Of a DNA stretch of 64,000 bases, positions 14,852 through 23,938 are shown piece after piece. Position 1 is the first letter of the stretch. The number at the start of each line of letters is the position of its first letter. The notes below the pieces were generated by a model. That model ran no database searches. It was not told the DNA's origin and worked only from the letters and a program-made list of their open reading frames with translations. A program made the translations under genes and the position numbers. Source of the DNA: Chitinophagales bacterium (GTDB lineage: Bacteria; Bacteroidota; Bacteroidia; Chitinophagales; LD1); the NCBI GenBank assembly GCA_026129525.1, contig JAHCHW010000011.1, positions 62,001 to 126,000 of the forward strand, in the 5' to 3' direction.

Positions 14852-15238
14852 ATGAACAAGCTTTTTTTGATGTTTTTACTCGTTTTTACCGGTTTTAGCC
14901 AAAATATTAAGGCGCAAAGTTTCGATAATGCCATTACCGCCATACGAACGGGCAATGCATCGGCATTAGCTGCTCATTTTTCGGGCAATGTGGAAGTTTC
15001 TATTAAGGGCAACGAAGCCTCTTACAGCAAAGCGCAGGCTGAAATGGTAATAAAAAACTTTTTCTCTACCCAACCTCCAAAATCCTTTACGGTAGTGCAT
15101 CAGGGAACTTCGCCCGAAGGTTCGAAATATTTTATAGGAACGCTCACTACCTCAAGCGCTACCTACCGCACCTATGTATATGCCAAGCCGCAGGGCAACA
15201 TGCTGGTAATACAGGAAATACGGTTTGAAGTGCAGTAG
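14852..15238 (+). CDS. DUF4783 family exported protein
   Basis: The ATG at 14852 gives MNKLFLMFLLVFTGFSQNIK, a clear signal peptide, and a 128-residue precursor. The mature domain (FDNAITAIRTGNASALAAHF, then EASYSKAQAEMVIKNFF) has the SnoaL/NTF2-like look of DUF4783, a Bacteroidota family of small periplasmic proteins with no assigned reaction. The longer frame from 14795 is rejected because it places the signal peptide internally. It precedes mtaB by 67 bases on the same strand, a common arrangement only if they are cotranscribed; no terminator is visible between them. Confidence 0.88.
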   Translation: MNKLFLMFLLVFTGFSQNIKAQSFDNAITAIRTGNASALAAHFSGNVEVSIKGNEASYSKAQAEMVIKNFFSTQPPKSFTVVHQGTSPEGSKYFIGTLTTSSATYRTYVYAKPQGNMLVIQEIRFEVQ

Positions 15239-15305
15239 AAAACATCGCTTTATCCTTCCAAAGATTCAGCCTGCAAAAGAATATTCGCATTACTTTCGCG
15301 CCTCC

Positions 15306-16640
15306 ATGTATTACAACCGCAAAATAGCGCTGCATACACTCGGATGTAAACTCAATTTTTCAGAAACCTCTGCCATTGGCAGAATACTGATGGAACAGGG
15401 TTTTCAGAAAGTTGATTTCAGCGACCGAGCCGATTATTACATCATCAACACCTGCTCTGTAACCGAAAATGCCGATAAGGAAACTAAACAGGTTGTAAAA
15501 ACTGCTTTACGCACTAATCCTGCGGCAAAAGTAATTGTGGTAGGTTGCTATGCTCAGTTAAAGCCCGAAGCAATTTCAAGCATTAAGGGAGTGAGCATGG
15601 TGCTTGGTGCCAACGAAAAGTTTAAGATTCACGAATACATAGAGCAGTTAGAAGAGCAAGAAAAACCATTGGTGGTAAGCGGAAATATTGACGATGTTTC
15701 GTTTTATGCCGATGCCTACTCGCATGGTGAACGCACGCGCAGCTTTTTGAAAGTGCAAGACGGCTGCGATTATTTCTGTTCCTTTTGCACCATTCCGCTG
15801 GCACGAGGCAAAAGCCGCAGCAACTCAATTGCCCGCACGGTTGAAGTAGCCAATAAAGTAGCAGCAACAGGAGTTAAAGAAGTAGTGCTTACCGGTGTAA
15901 ACATTGGCGACTACGGCAAAACTGCCGATGGCAATAATCGCACAAACGAAAATCTGTTTTCTCTTATCCGGGAATTAGAAAAAATAAGCAACATTGAACG
16001 TTGGCGCATTTCGTCTATTGAACCCAATCTGTTGACCGATGAAATAATTGAGTTTGTAGCACATAGCTACAAATTCGTTCCGCATTTTCATATACCGCTG
16101 CAATCGGGTTCCGATAAAATTCTGAAACTGATGCGAAGAAAATACCTGAGCAAACTTTATCGCGAACGGGTTGAAAAAATAAAAGCAACCATGCCTCACG
16201 CCTGCATCGGTGTTGACGTTATCGTAGGTTTTCCGGGCGAAACAAAAGAGCAGTTTTTAGAAACTTACAATTTCATAAATGAATTAGATATTGCATACCT
16301 CCACGTGTTCACCTACAGCGAGCGGGCTAATACGCGTGCAGTTAAAATGAAAGAAACCGTTCCGCTTGCCGAGCGTAAAGAGCGGAACAAAATGCTGCGT
16401 ATTCTCTCCGAAAAAAAGAAACGCAAGTTTTACAGCGAACACGTAAACACAACACGCCATGTGTTGTTTGAAGCAGAAAACGATAACGGGATGATGTACG
16501 GCTTTACCGATAACTATATTAAAGTGGCAATACCTTACAATGAAACATTAGTGAATACGCTGCAACCTGTTGCTTTAACCGAAATTTCCGATTTCGGTTA
16601 CATGAAAGGCACCATGCACATGGAATTTTCAATGGCTTAA
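15306..16640 (+). CDS. mtaB: tRNA t6A37 methylthiotransferase MtaB
   Basis: This radical SAM enzyme adds a methylthio group to N6-threonylcarbamoyladenosine at position 37 of tRNAs decoding ANN codons. The N-terminal MTTase domain has Cys residues in ALHTLGCKLN, INTCSVTENAD and VVGCYAQ that hold one 4Fe-4S cluster. The radical SAM motif CDYFCSFCTIP (C-x3-C-x2-C) holds the other, and the C-terminal part is a TRAM-like domain. It has 444 residues from ATG 15306 (MYYNRKIALHTLGCK); an upstream extension to 15225 overlaps the previous gene and is unlikely. MtaB fits better than MiaB or RimO by the HTLGCKLN opening. Confidence 0.95.
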   Translation: MYYNRKIALHTLGCKLNFSETSAIGRILMEQGFQKVDFSDRADYYIINTCSVTENADKETKQVVKTALRTNPAAKVIVVGCYAQLKPEAISSIKGVSMVLGANEKFKIHEYIEQLEEQEKPLVVSGNIDDVSFYADAYSHGERTRSFLKVQDGCDYFCSFCTIPLARGKSRSNSIARTVEVANKVAATGVKEVVLTGVNIGDYGKTADGNNRTNENLFSLIRELEKISNIERWRISSIEPNLLTDEIIEFVAHSYKFVPHFHIPLQSGSDKILKLMRRKYLSKLYRERVEKIKATMPHACIGVDVIVGFPGETKEQFLETYNFINELDIAYLHVFTYSERANTRAVKMKETVPLAERKERNKMLRILSEKKKRKFYSEHVNTTRHVLFEAENDNGMMYGFTDNYIKVAIPYNETLVNTLQPVALTEISDFGYMKGTMHMEFSMA

Positions 16641-16647
16641 AACAAGC

Positions 16648-18900
16648 CTACATCTTTATCACCTTACCGCGCCATACGTTGTTATGCAACGTAGTTACTT
16701 TAATCAAATAGCAACCGCTTGCCAGTTGTTGTACATTGAGCAGATTATTGTTGGCAGAAATAACTCTTTCACCGCTTAACGAAAATAAATCTGTTGTGGC
16801 AACTCCTTCATCGCAAACTATATGTAAAAACGAAGAAACCGGATTGGGAAACAAGTGCACATTCACTGAATTCACTTCAAAAATTCCCGAACTGCAATCG
16901 TTTACACTACGCGGGGTGCGAATAACTACTGTTTGAAAACTACCGGTTCCATCGGGGCAGCGGGCAATGCCGCGGTCGGCAACCTGCACTCCGAACACAA
17001 TACTGTCGAACACCGTAACACCATCGCTTAAATACACCGCATCGCCCGAATTGCTCAGGTTAAAGTTGGTGTGCATGTCAAGGTAAGTTACATCCTCATC
17101 ATCTGCCCAAAGCACCAAATGTTCACCTTGCTTAATAACAGCTTCGGCAGGACATGGCCACTTCGTTAAGTTCGATGCATCATCGCTCAAATACAAACCC
17201 GATAACCCGAGCGGCTGTGCGGTTACGTTCAGCAATTCAATCCAGTCCTTGTATTTACCCTTTTCGTTTTGTATGCCGGTGTTGTTGTTGGCGGTTACCT
17301 CATTTATTACTACTTGTCCGGTAACTGCGGTTGCAAGTGAAGGTTTTAAAGTATAAAACTCATACTCCGCGCGCTCCGGTGAAAACGCTCCGGTGTTGGC
17401 ATTTTCGGCATAAATGTAATACTGCACTTCGGCAGAGTTTAAAGCAACTGAAGCCCCATACACATTATCATTAGCAGCGCCATCGCCATGTGCTCCGTCA
17501 TCGAACATAGGTATGCGGGTAAACCTGTCCTGCTTTTGGTATCGGTAACCTAAATACACATTAGTGCAGTTTGCTACCTGTGCAGTTATGTTTGTATTAC
17601 TTCCGAATACCAGGGGCGAACCGGCATTCACATTCGTAATAACGGGAGGTGCGGCTGAAAGCACATTCGATAAATAGTTAGCTCTTCCGTCCATTAACGG
17701 AAAAAGGCCGGGGCAGGTACCACCGGGGGCACCGCTGTTGGGAGTGTTGGTGGTAAGTGAGTTCAAAAAATTATTGTAAGTACTCAGGTAATTAGCATCG
17801 GTTTGCACAGCACTATTCACTAAAGTGTGTAATGCATTGGCCGTAGCCTTGTAGCCGGCATTCACAAAATTCTCATTGTTAATTGTACGCATGTGGGCGT
17901 AATACATTTTAGTGTAAAATGGGTCATTCAGTAAGTAATACAACAAAGGCCACTCCTGTTCAGTTTTGTGAAGCGTATAACTCATGGTTTGCATGGTGGT
18001 GGGGGTAAGATTGGAGGTGGTGCCTCCCGCTACGGCAAAGCCTCCGAAACACATGTTTAAATCCCAAATAGTAGGTATCCACTGTGCGGCATGATTACGG
18101 TACAAGTAATAATTCTGGCGAAAAGAACCACTGTAACTATCTAAGTTTACCAGTACGTTATTAAACGCCAACATCCACAAAAACCGATCGACATCAGCAA
18201 TTGTATTGAACGCCTCAAAATGATTGTTGAGCGTATCGCACAATTGAAACAATTCGTACCAACCGGTATCGGATTTTAACTCGTAATTAGTTTCATAGTT
18301 GGCAAGTGTAATGCCCTTGTACTCCAAGCTCGAACCATTACCGGTGCCCGGACCCGCATTCTCCGGATTACATTTGAAAAATGTGTGTTTGCTGCTGTAA
18401 TAATGCTCAAGCAAGAACCGACTGTCAATATCTTCTGTATTATTCATAATGCCGTAATAAGAGCCGTTAATGTACACCCGGGCAAAGTTTCCCAAAGGAG
18501 CGTCCATGTATTGCCGAAGAATCTGATAAGCAAGCGGCTCCCGAATCATTGAATTATCGCTGAACCCGTTGCCGAGTTTTATGTCTTCGTAGCCCTCGTA
18601 GTTCTGGTCTATGTATTTATCAAGTTTTATGTGCAAAGGATTCTTAGCTCGGTTAGCGTTATACGAACTGTTTCCTTTGTACTTCACTCCGCAGTTCAGA
18701 AAAACAGTTCCGTTTACCACTACCGAATCGGCAGGTATGTAGCTTTCGCTGCCCGCTTTGGCGGTATCCATCCGGTAATCCCAGTTCGAGTAACCGAAGT
18801 AAATTTTTATTTCCTGAATGGTGTTGATGTCGTAGAACGACTGGGCAAATACGTTGACACACAAAACAACGGCTATAAAAAGAAGAGCATTTTTTCGCAT
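16648..18900 (-). CDS. secreted CotH-like kinase with lamin-tail domain and T9SS signal
   Basis: The 750-residue protein has a signal peptide and a CotH domain at about residues 25-330. Typical segments are VKYKGNSSYN, HIKLDKYIDQN, MIREPLAYQILR, YGIMNNTEDID and IPTIWDLNMCFGG, the last being the Asp-containing metal-binding motif. CotH proteins are atypical protein kinases first known from spore coats. A lamin-tail-like beta domain (VVINEVTANN, then KDWIELLN) follows near 530-640, and a type A T9SS sorting domain ends the protein (VHLFPNPVSSF, then SGCYLIKV). It starts two bases after the sulfotransferase-like stop, so the two are one operon. Extracellular phosphorylation of surface proteins is inference. 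Confidence 0.9.
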   Translation of the reverse strand: MRKNALLFIAVVLCVNVFAQSFYDINTIQEIKIYFGYSNWDYRMDTAKAGSESYIPADSVVVNGTVFLNCGVKYKGNSSYNANRAKNPLHIKLDKYIDQNYEGYEDIKLGNGFSDNSMIREPLAYQILRQYMDAPLGNFARVYINGSYYGIMNNTEDIDSRFLLEHYYSSKHTFFKCNPENAGPGTGNGSSLEYKGITLANYETNYELKSDTGWYELFQLCDTLNNHFEAFNTIADVDRFLWMLAFNNVLVNLDSYSGSFRQNYYLYRNHAAQWIPTIWDLNMCFGGFAVAGGTTSNLTPTTMQTMSYTLHKTEQEWPLLYYLLNDPFYTKMYYAHMRTINNENFVNAGYKATANALHTLVNSAVQTDANYLSTYNNFLNSLTTNTPNSGAPGGTCPGLFPLMDGRANYLSNVLSAAPPVITNVNAGSPLVFGSNTNITAQVANCTNVYLGYRYQKQDRFTRIPMFDDGAHGDGAANDNVYGASVALNSAEVQYYIYAENANTGAFSPERAEYEFYTLKPSLATAVTGQVVINEVTANNNTGIQNEKGKYKDWIELLNVTAQPLGLSGLYLSDDASNLTKWPCPAEAVIKQGEHLVLWADDEDVTYLDMHTNFNLSNSGDAVYLSDGVTVFDSIVFGVQVADRGIARCPDGTGSFQTVVIRTPRSVNDCSSGIFEVNSVNVHLFPNPVSSFLHIVCDEGVATTDLFSLSGERVISANNNLLNVQQLASGCYLIKVTTLHNNVWRGKVIKM

Positions 18901-18902
18901 GG

Positions 18903-21752
18903 CTATTTCGAAACTATTACGCGTTTAAAAATCTTACCTGTATTAGTTTCTATCATGCACACATACACACCACTATTTACCTGCTGCAACAAAAGTGCGT
19001 AGCGGTCTGTTTCTTCCAATACCATTCTGCCTGTATAATCAAATAACGCTACTTTGAAACTGCCCGTAAAATTTCCGGCTATCATCAAACGGTCTTTAGC
19101 AGGATTAGGAAAGATGGTAACGTTTGCTGCTTCTTCAACATTTCCGATTCCTACATGCGTGTATTCATACGGATCCGACATGGGTGAAGCGCAACCGTTG
19201 GCATCGGTTACCTGTACCTGGTACGAGCCTTCTAATGTGGGCATCAATGTTTGATTAGTAGCGCCATCAATCGGGTTGCCGTAATAAAACCACTGATTAT
19301 TTGCTGAGGAAGATGAAGTAAGAATGGTATCGTTGGCAGAAATAACAGGCTTAGCCGGTAAACTCAAAACGGTAATGGTAAACGAAGCCGTAACTGAACT
19401 GCTGCCGTCATTCACTGTAACATTGTAAACAGTGGTGGCGGTGGGGTTGATGTAAGGATTATGAAGCGTAGAAGAAAATCCGGCAGGGTTGCTCGCCCAC
19501 GAGTAAGTGTACGTCCCCGAACCTCCTGTGGCATTGGCAAACAATTGTGTGGCTTCGCCATTACATATTGTGGTTTCCGAAGCAGATACATTGACCGACA
19601 AAGGAGCACCCGTTACATTTACCGTTACCGATGCTGTACCCGAACAACCATTACCATCGGTGCCGGTTACCGTGTAGATGGTAGTTGAAGAAGGACTTAC
19701 CGAATGAGAAGCAGAAGTTGCTCCGTTGCTCCATACATAACTGCTGGCTCCGGTAGCAATAAGTGTTGCTGAATTTCCGAAGGGAATGGTTACATCGCTG
19801 CCTGCGCTTACATTCGGTAAGGTGTTTACCGAAACACTCACACTGGCGGTTGCTGTTACCGAGCCATCGTTTACAGTTACCGTGTAGGTGGTATTTACCA
19901 AAGGCGTTACGGTATTCGATTGTGAATTGGATGAAAACCCGGCAGGGTTGCTTGCCCATTGGTAAGTATAGGTACCGCTTCCGCCCGAAGGAACGGCATT
20001 TAACTGAACCGATGTTCCTGCACAAACCGGACTGCCGGATATGGTAGCAGTTACCGATAGCGAACCTCCGCTTACAAACACGGTAACCGCATCGGAAGCC
20101 GTACATCCCGAAGCGTTCGTTACGGTAACTGTATAGGTAGTAGTAGAAGAAGGATTTACAGTGGTGTTTGCTGTACTGGCTCCGTTGCTCCATGCGTACG
20201 AAGTGCCGCCTGTGGCTGTTAAAATGGTTGATTGTCCGCTGGTGATGGTTACATCGTTGCCGGCATTGGCATTGGGCAATGCATTTACATTTACCGTTAC
20301 CGATGCCGTAGCAGTGCATTCACCGGTGCTTACGGTAACTGTGTAAGTAGTATTGGTTGATAGATTACTTACTGAAGGGTTAGCTATAGTGGTGCTCGAC
20401 AATCCTGTGGCGGGCGCCCACTGGTAAGTAAAATTTGAAACAGCCGTAGCGGTAACACTTGTGTTTAAGGTTAACGGAGTACTGCTGTTAGCACAAACCG
20501 AAGGTGCGCTGTTGGTTATGCTTATAGAAGGATTTTGAATAAAACATCTTGAATAACGAAACGCCTGGGCATATGTGCTTGCCCCCGTATAATCCCAAAT
20601 TTTGTTGCCGTTAGAATCAATCTCGTAAATGTACCCCGACAGAGCTAAACAAATCAGCATATTTCCGTTGGGAAGTTGCTGGCTGTTGCCCATGTTATTG
20701 GAGCTTCCTGCGTTTCCGCTGGCGTTTACACAAGCATGGCGATAGCCATAAGTAGCCGGTTGAAACTGTTGCCCTAAAGTGTATGTGTACGAACTACCGT
20801 TCCATGTTGGTTGGAAAATATCTACCGATGATTGTGTATTGGAAACTCCCTTGTTATTAAAAGCTGCCAGCCATCCTGCACGCGGACAATCGGAAGGCAC
20901 CCAATGGGCATCGTGTACAACATTATATATTTTGGTGCCCGCGGCACCGTATGCAGCGGGGTTTCCCCAACGGTACAAAAAATCGCCCCCTTTGCCGCTG
21001 TTGCCTCCGGTATGGGTAGCAGCCTGTGCCGTAGTGGTACTGTGGTCAATCACCCACAACTCGTTTAAATTATGCGAGCTAACTACTACCTGGTCTAATT
21101 CGGCATTGTAATCAATACCGTTCATATGAATCCAATCGTTGTTCACCTGATAGTTTACATTCATCAGCTGAGGATTGTTTACAATAGAAGAAACATAATT
21201 GGCACCCGAAGAATTAGCGCTTTGGCATAAATGGTCGTACAAGTTCCATTGCCATGCAATTACTGCGGTATTGGTTCCGGTGGGTTGCAGTTCTACTATT
21301 TTTTCGAGTTGGCGCGCTGTATTTGAAGTGGCACCTGCTGCTGTCATTTGTGCTGCCGTTTTTTTGTCGTAAACAATCAGCATCACATTACCATTAGGCA
21401 TAGGGCATATATCATGATGCGTAATTTGATTGGCATCGGAAATGGTGTAATCAAAGAGAATGTTTCCGTTCCAGTCCACTTTCTGCACTCGGCCGCACAA
21501 ACCTCCACCGGTAAAATTGTTGTTGGTGGTTTTTACCGAGCGCCACAAATAGCCTCCCGGCATCAGGTAGCAGGAATAACCCGTTTGCCCCGATAAGTTT
21601 GTCCAGGTTTTAATCACATTGTTGTTGGTGTCAATCAGCGTAACCGTAGTGGAATTTTGAGGAGCAATAAGCGTGGCATAACCCCATTGCTGCGCTACTA
21701 AAATGTTTATGGTAAAGCCTACCGCTATGGTCAGGGAAAGTTTCAATTTCAT
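18903..21752 (-). CDS. arylsulfotransferase-like secreted protein with Ig-like repeats and T9SS signal
   Basis: From ATG 21752 (MKLKLSLTIAVGFTI) the protein is 949 residues. After the signal peptide, residues about 20-400 form a beta-propeller-like arylsulfotransferase domain: VTLIDTNNNVIKTW, ITHHDICPMPNGNVMLIVYD, WIHMNGIDYN and HDAHWVPSDCP carry the His residues of the family. Then come about 400 residues of alternating Ig-like repeats (SYAWSNGAST and GGSGTYTYQWASNPAGF appear twice each with variation), and finally a type A T9SS sorting domain (VTIFPNPAKDRL, then NSGVYVCMI). Family members transfer sulfate between phenolic compounds, but many Bacteroidota homologues are untested. It is upstream of, and two bases from, the CotH-like gene. 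Confidence 0.85.
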   Translation of the reverse strand: MKLKLSLTIAVGFTINILVAQQWGYATLIAPQNSTTVTLIDTNNNVIKTWTNLSGQTGYSCYLMPGGYLWRSVKTTNNNFTGGGLCGRVQKVDWNGNILFDYTISDANQITHHDICPMPNGNVMLIVYDKKTAAQMTAAGATSNTARQLEKIVELQPTGTNTAVIAWQWNLYDHLCQSANSSGANYVSSIVNNPQLMNVNYQVNNDWIHMNGIDYNAELDQVVVSSHNLNELWVIDHSTTTAQAATHTGGNSGKGGDFLYRWGNPAAYGAAGTKIYNVVHDAHWVPSDCPRAGWLAAFNNKGVSNTQSSVDIFQPTWNGSSYTYTLGQQFQPATYGYRHACVNASGNAGSSNNMGNSQQLPNGNMLICLALSGYIYEIDSNGNKIWDYTGASTYAQAFRYSRCFIQNPSISITNSAPSVCANSSTPLTLNTSVTATAVSNFTYQWAPATGLSSTTIANPSVSNLSTNTTYTVTVSTGECTATASVTVNVNALPNANAGNDVTITSGQSTILTATGGTSYAWSNGASTANTTVNPSSTTTYTVTVTNASGCTASDAVTVFVSGGSLSVTATISGSPVCAGTSVQLNAVPSGGSGTYTYQWASNPAGFSSNSQSNTVTPLVNTTYTVTVNDGSVTATASVSVSVNTLPNVSAGSDVTIPFGNSATLIATGASSYVWSNGATSASHSVSPSSTTIYTVTGTDGNGCSGTASVTVNVTGAPLSVNVSASETTICNGEATQLFANATGGSGTYTYSWASNPAGFSSTLHNPYINPTATTVYNVTVNDGSSSVTASFTITVLSLPAKPVISANDTILTSSSSANNQWFYYGNPIDGATNQTLMPTLEGSYQVQVTDANGCASPMSDPYEYTHVGIGNVEEAANVTIFPNPAKDRLMIAGNFTGSFKVALFDYTGRMVLEETDRYALLLQQVNSGVYVCMIETNTGKIFKRVIVSK

Positions 21753-21812
21753 GTGCAATAAGATTTTGGTGAAGATGGCTTAATGGTTTAATAACGATTG
21801 ACGACCGGGCAA

Positions 21813-21846
21813 AAAAAATCCTTCGTTTTGCATCGAAGGATTTTTT
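21813..21846 (-). terminator. intrinsic terminator after the YHYH gene
   Basis: A perfect 13-bp stem, AAAAAATCCTTCG (21813-21825) and CGAAGGATTTTTT (21834-21846), around an 8-base loop. It begins nine bases past the YHYH stop at 21855, and A/T runs flank both sides, so it could stop transcription in either direction. It separates the YHYH gene from the sulfotransferase-CotH pair. Confidence 0.85.
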
Positions 21847-21854
21847 AGAGTTGT

Positions 21855-23093
21855 CTATAACTTAACGAAGGGTTTCTTGTAGGTAGCCCCGCTGCCATCG
21901 GTTACGCGCACCAAATAAATGCCGGACGGGTATGACTCAACAGGTATGGTAGCTATTTCATCGGAAGTAGAAAAAGAATCCATTGTATTACCAAACCACC
22001 CCACACTTCTTATCACTACTTCGCGCGAAGAGGAAGCGGGCAAAGAGGACATGTTTACCGTTAAAAAGTTGCTTACCGGGCTGGGAAATACTTCCAACTT
22101 AATTAAAGCAATGTCGTTGATGGCAGTAATGTTTTGATAAGTTGTAGCCCCTGATGGAACAGTGTTGTGCCCGCTTTGCGGTCCGGTGTTTCCTTGCTGC
22201 ACGGTGCCGTAATAGGTTGGCCCAACTGTGTATGGGTAAACGGGGTTAAGGTCTTCATCAACCGTTACAAAGTATGCGTAAATACCATTCGGATATTCGG
22301 GAGTTACACAAAAGCGCCCGTTGTGTTCATCCAAATCGCCCAAGCCCTGCACATACTCGTAATCTTCCAAATATTTCCCCAACGGATTTTGTGCCGAAAC
22401 AACCGGACCTGCCGAAGCAGCCGTTGAGCCATCAGGCAAAGTAGTGCGGGTAGAAATAGAGCGCAGGCGGTAACCTGTTTTCATTCTTGTAATCGCTCCG
22501 GTTCCGTTGGTGTTGGTGTAGCCGAATGCACCGTAAATAGGGAAACCGTCAAACGCATAGCCGATAATGGGCGAATGCACCGATGAATTGTTGTAATCGT
22601 AAAGGCACTGAGGGTTTACATGATGGTGATACTCGCCATTAGGAGCCGGATGCCCCAGGCAGTTATCAAAACTTGATCCTTCGTTAGGCAGGGCATCCTG
22701 ATGCCACACATTCTGATTGTTGTAGCTGATGGCATCGCGCGCATTAAAAATGCTTACCCCGTTTGTCCAAACGCCCACGTGCCCGAGCGGTGTAGCCGTT
22801 TTAGTACCGGTGTTTTGCTGCGGGTTGCGCGTAATTTTAAAACAGAAGTTTTGATTAGCCGGAATATTCGGATTACCCGCCCAAGGTCCCACATCGTAGC
22901 CCGGAATACAAGTGCAGGTAACATACACATCGGTATTGGTATATTGAACCTGTTGCACATTCGAGGCATAGCCCCCGTAGCCGGTTTGCCCGGGTGTTTG
23001 AATCCACGAAGTAACAGCAGGGTCAGTAACCTGAGCAACTAGCGTAATAAATGCAAAAAGAAAAGTTGAAAGGAAGGAAATAAACTTTACCAT
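21855..23093 (-). CDS. secreted YHYH-domain protein with T9SS signal
   Basis: The 412-residue protein has a signal peptide and a YHYH domain at about residues 45-280. The signature region reads NGEYHHHVNPQCLYDYN, with SPIIGYAFDGFPIYGAFGY and DLDEHNGRFCVTPEYPNGIYAYF following, as in the PF14240-type family; here the motif is YHHH rather than YHYH. Clustered His, Asp and Glu suggest metal binding, which is not established. The C-terminus (EVFPSPVSNFL, then PSGIYLVRV) is a type A T9SS sorting domain, with S in place of the usual N in PNP. It follows the CpxP-like gene by 39 bases and may be part of the sigma-factor operon. Confidence 0.88.
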   Translation of the reverse strand: MVKFISFLSTFLFAFITLVAQVTDPAVTSWIQTPGQTGYGGYASNVQQVQYTNTDVYVTCTCIPGYDVGPWAGNPNIPANQNFCFKITRNPQQNTGTKTATPLGHVGVWTNGVSIFNARDAISYNNQNVWHQDALPNEGSSFDNCLGHPAPNGEYHHHVNPQCLYDYNNSSVHSPIIGYAFDGFPIYGAFGYTNTNGTGAITRMKTGYRLRSISTRTTLPDGSTAASAGPVVSAQNPLGKYLEDYEYVQGLGDLDEHNGRFCVTPEYPNGIYAYFVTVDEDLNPVYPYTVGPTYYGTVQQGNTGPQSGHNTVPSGATTYQNITAINDIALIKLEVFPSPVSNFLTVNMSSLPASSSREVVIRSVGWFGNTMDSFSTSDEIATIPVESYPSGIYLVRVTDGSGATYKKPFVKL

Positions 23094-23132
23094 GGATGCT
23101 TTCGTTTTTTTTGCGGGTTGAAGTTAAAAAAA

Positions 23133-23615
23133 TCAATGAGGCGGATGAAACTTAGGATGGTGCCGGGGCGGAATCATTATTTGCACCAACTTGGGAATAA
23201 TTGAATCAAACTTTGTTTGCTGTTCGGGCGTGCACATTTCCTTTACTTTTCTGAAATGCTCTAAGGTAACCTGCGCTCGTTGGGTTTGTATTTGCCCGAT
23301 ACGGCTTTCAGAAGCGAGCCTTGCCGTAACCCCGGTGGTATCGCTACGCAGTAGATAAAAATACTCTTCTACCGCTTTATCGTATTCTTTGTCGAGCGCA
23401 CGCATGGCAGTAATGTGTTCGTGCTTTAATTCTTCGAATTTTTCCTGCTGACTTCTATCCAACTCCAATCCTTCAATAATTATCTGGTCAATAGGCGGGC
23501 GAGGATGCGGTGGCGGATGATGCGGCATTTTTCCCAGCCACAAAAAGCCGAGTGTGCCTGCATTGAGCAAAAGCAACGCAACCACTGCTACGGTAAGTAA
23601 GGTTTCGCGCTTCAT
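23133..23615 (-). CDS. CpxP/Spy-like periplasmic sensor-type protein with His/Pro-rich ends
   Basis: From ATG 23615 (MKRETLLTVAVVALLLLNAG) the protein is 160 residues with an N-terminal membrane anchor or signal. A Pro/His-rich stretch (MPHHPPPHPRPP) follows, then a helical core (LELDRSQQEKFEELKHEH, later TPEQQTKFDSIIPKL) with the layout of the CpxP/CnrX/ZraP family, and a His-rich tail (PPRHHPKFHPPH). Relatives act as metal sensors or chaperones in the periplasm. It lies one base after the small membrane protein that follows the sigma factor, the gene order seen for sigma/anti-sigma/sensor sets. Binding of metal through the His-rich ends is inference. Confidence 0.82.
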   Translation of the reverse strand: MKRETLLTVAVVALLLLNAGTLGFLWLGKMPHHPPPHPRPPIDQIIIEGLELDRSQQEKFEELKHEHITAMRALDKEYDKAVEEYFYLLRSDTTGVTARLASESRIGQIQTQRAQVTLEHFRKVKEMCTPEQQTKFDSIIPKLVQIMIPPRHHPKFHPPH

Positions 23616-23616
23616 A

Positions 23617-23889
23617 TTAATACAGGTTAAAGGAAGTTTCAGTAAAAGAATAAGAAGGCACTGCACTGCTGTTTGACGAATCGGAGCCGGCAGTTTCGGA
23701 AAGGATAAGCCAATTGAGCGCTACCAACAACACTAAAGATGCCGCTGCCAGCCACACCACACGCAGCGGCACAATACCTTCCGTTTTAATGCGGCTTTTT
23801 ATGCCTGCGAACAAAGTTGCCCGCGCTTCCACGCGCCCAATGGCATCCGCCACGGTTAGCGTTTCATCTATCCATTTTTCTCTTTCCAT
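23617..23889 (-). CDS. probable anti-sigma factor, single-pass membrane protein
   Basis: A 90-residue protein with a charged cytoplasmic N-terminus (about residues 1-42), one transmembrane helix (VVWLAAASLVLLVALNWLIL) and a short Ser-rich periplasmic tail. Size, topology and position right after an ECF sigma factor fit a minimal anti-sigma factor that sequesters the sigma factor at the membrane. No zinc-binding HxxxCxxC motif is present, so it is not a ZAS-type. The sensor-like gene starts one base after its stop. The name is from context and topology, not from a recognised domain. Confidence 0.7.
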   Translation of the reverse strand: MEREKWIDETLTVADAIGRVEARATLFAGIKSRIKTEGIVPLRVVWLAAASLVLLVALNWLILSETAGSDSSNSSAVPSYSFTETSFNLY

Positions 23890-23938
23890 AACGTCCTTGT
23901 TTTATCTGACGGTGAACCATTCATTTTCCTTCGCTTTT

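Noticed and set aside
19651..20319. Long out-of-frame reading frame of 222 codons on the strand of the sulfotransferase-like gene
   Set aside because: It lies inside the Ig-like repeat region of the 949-residue gene and is rich in Cys, His and Arg as expected for a shifted frame; no family similarity.
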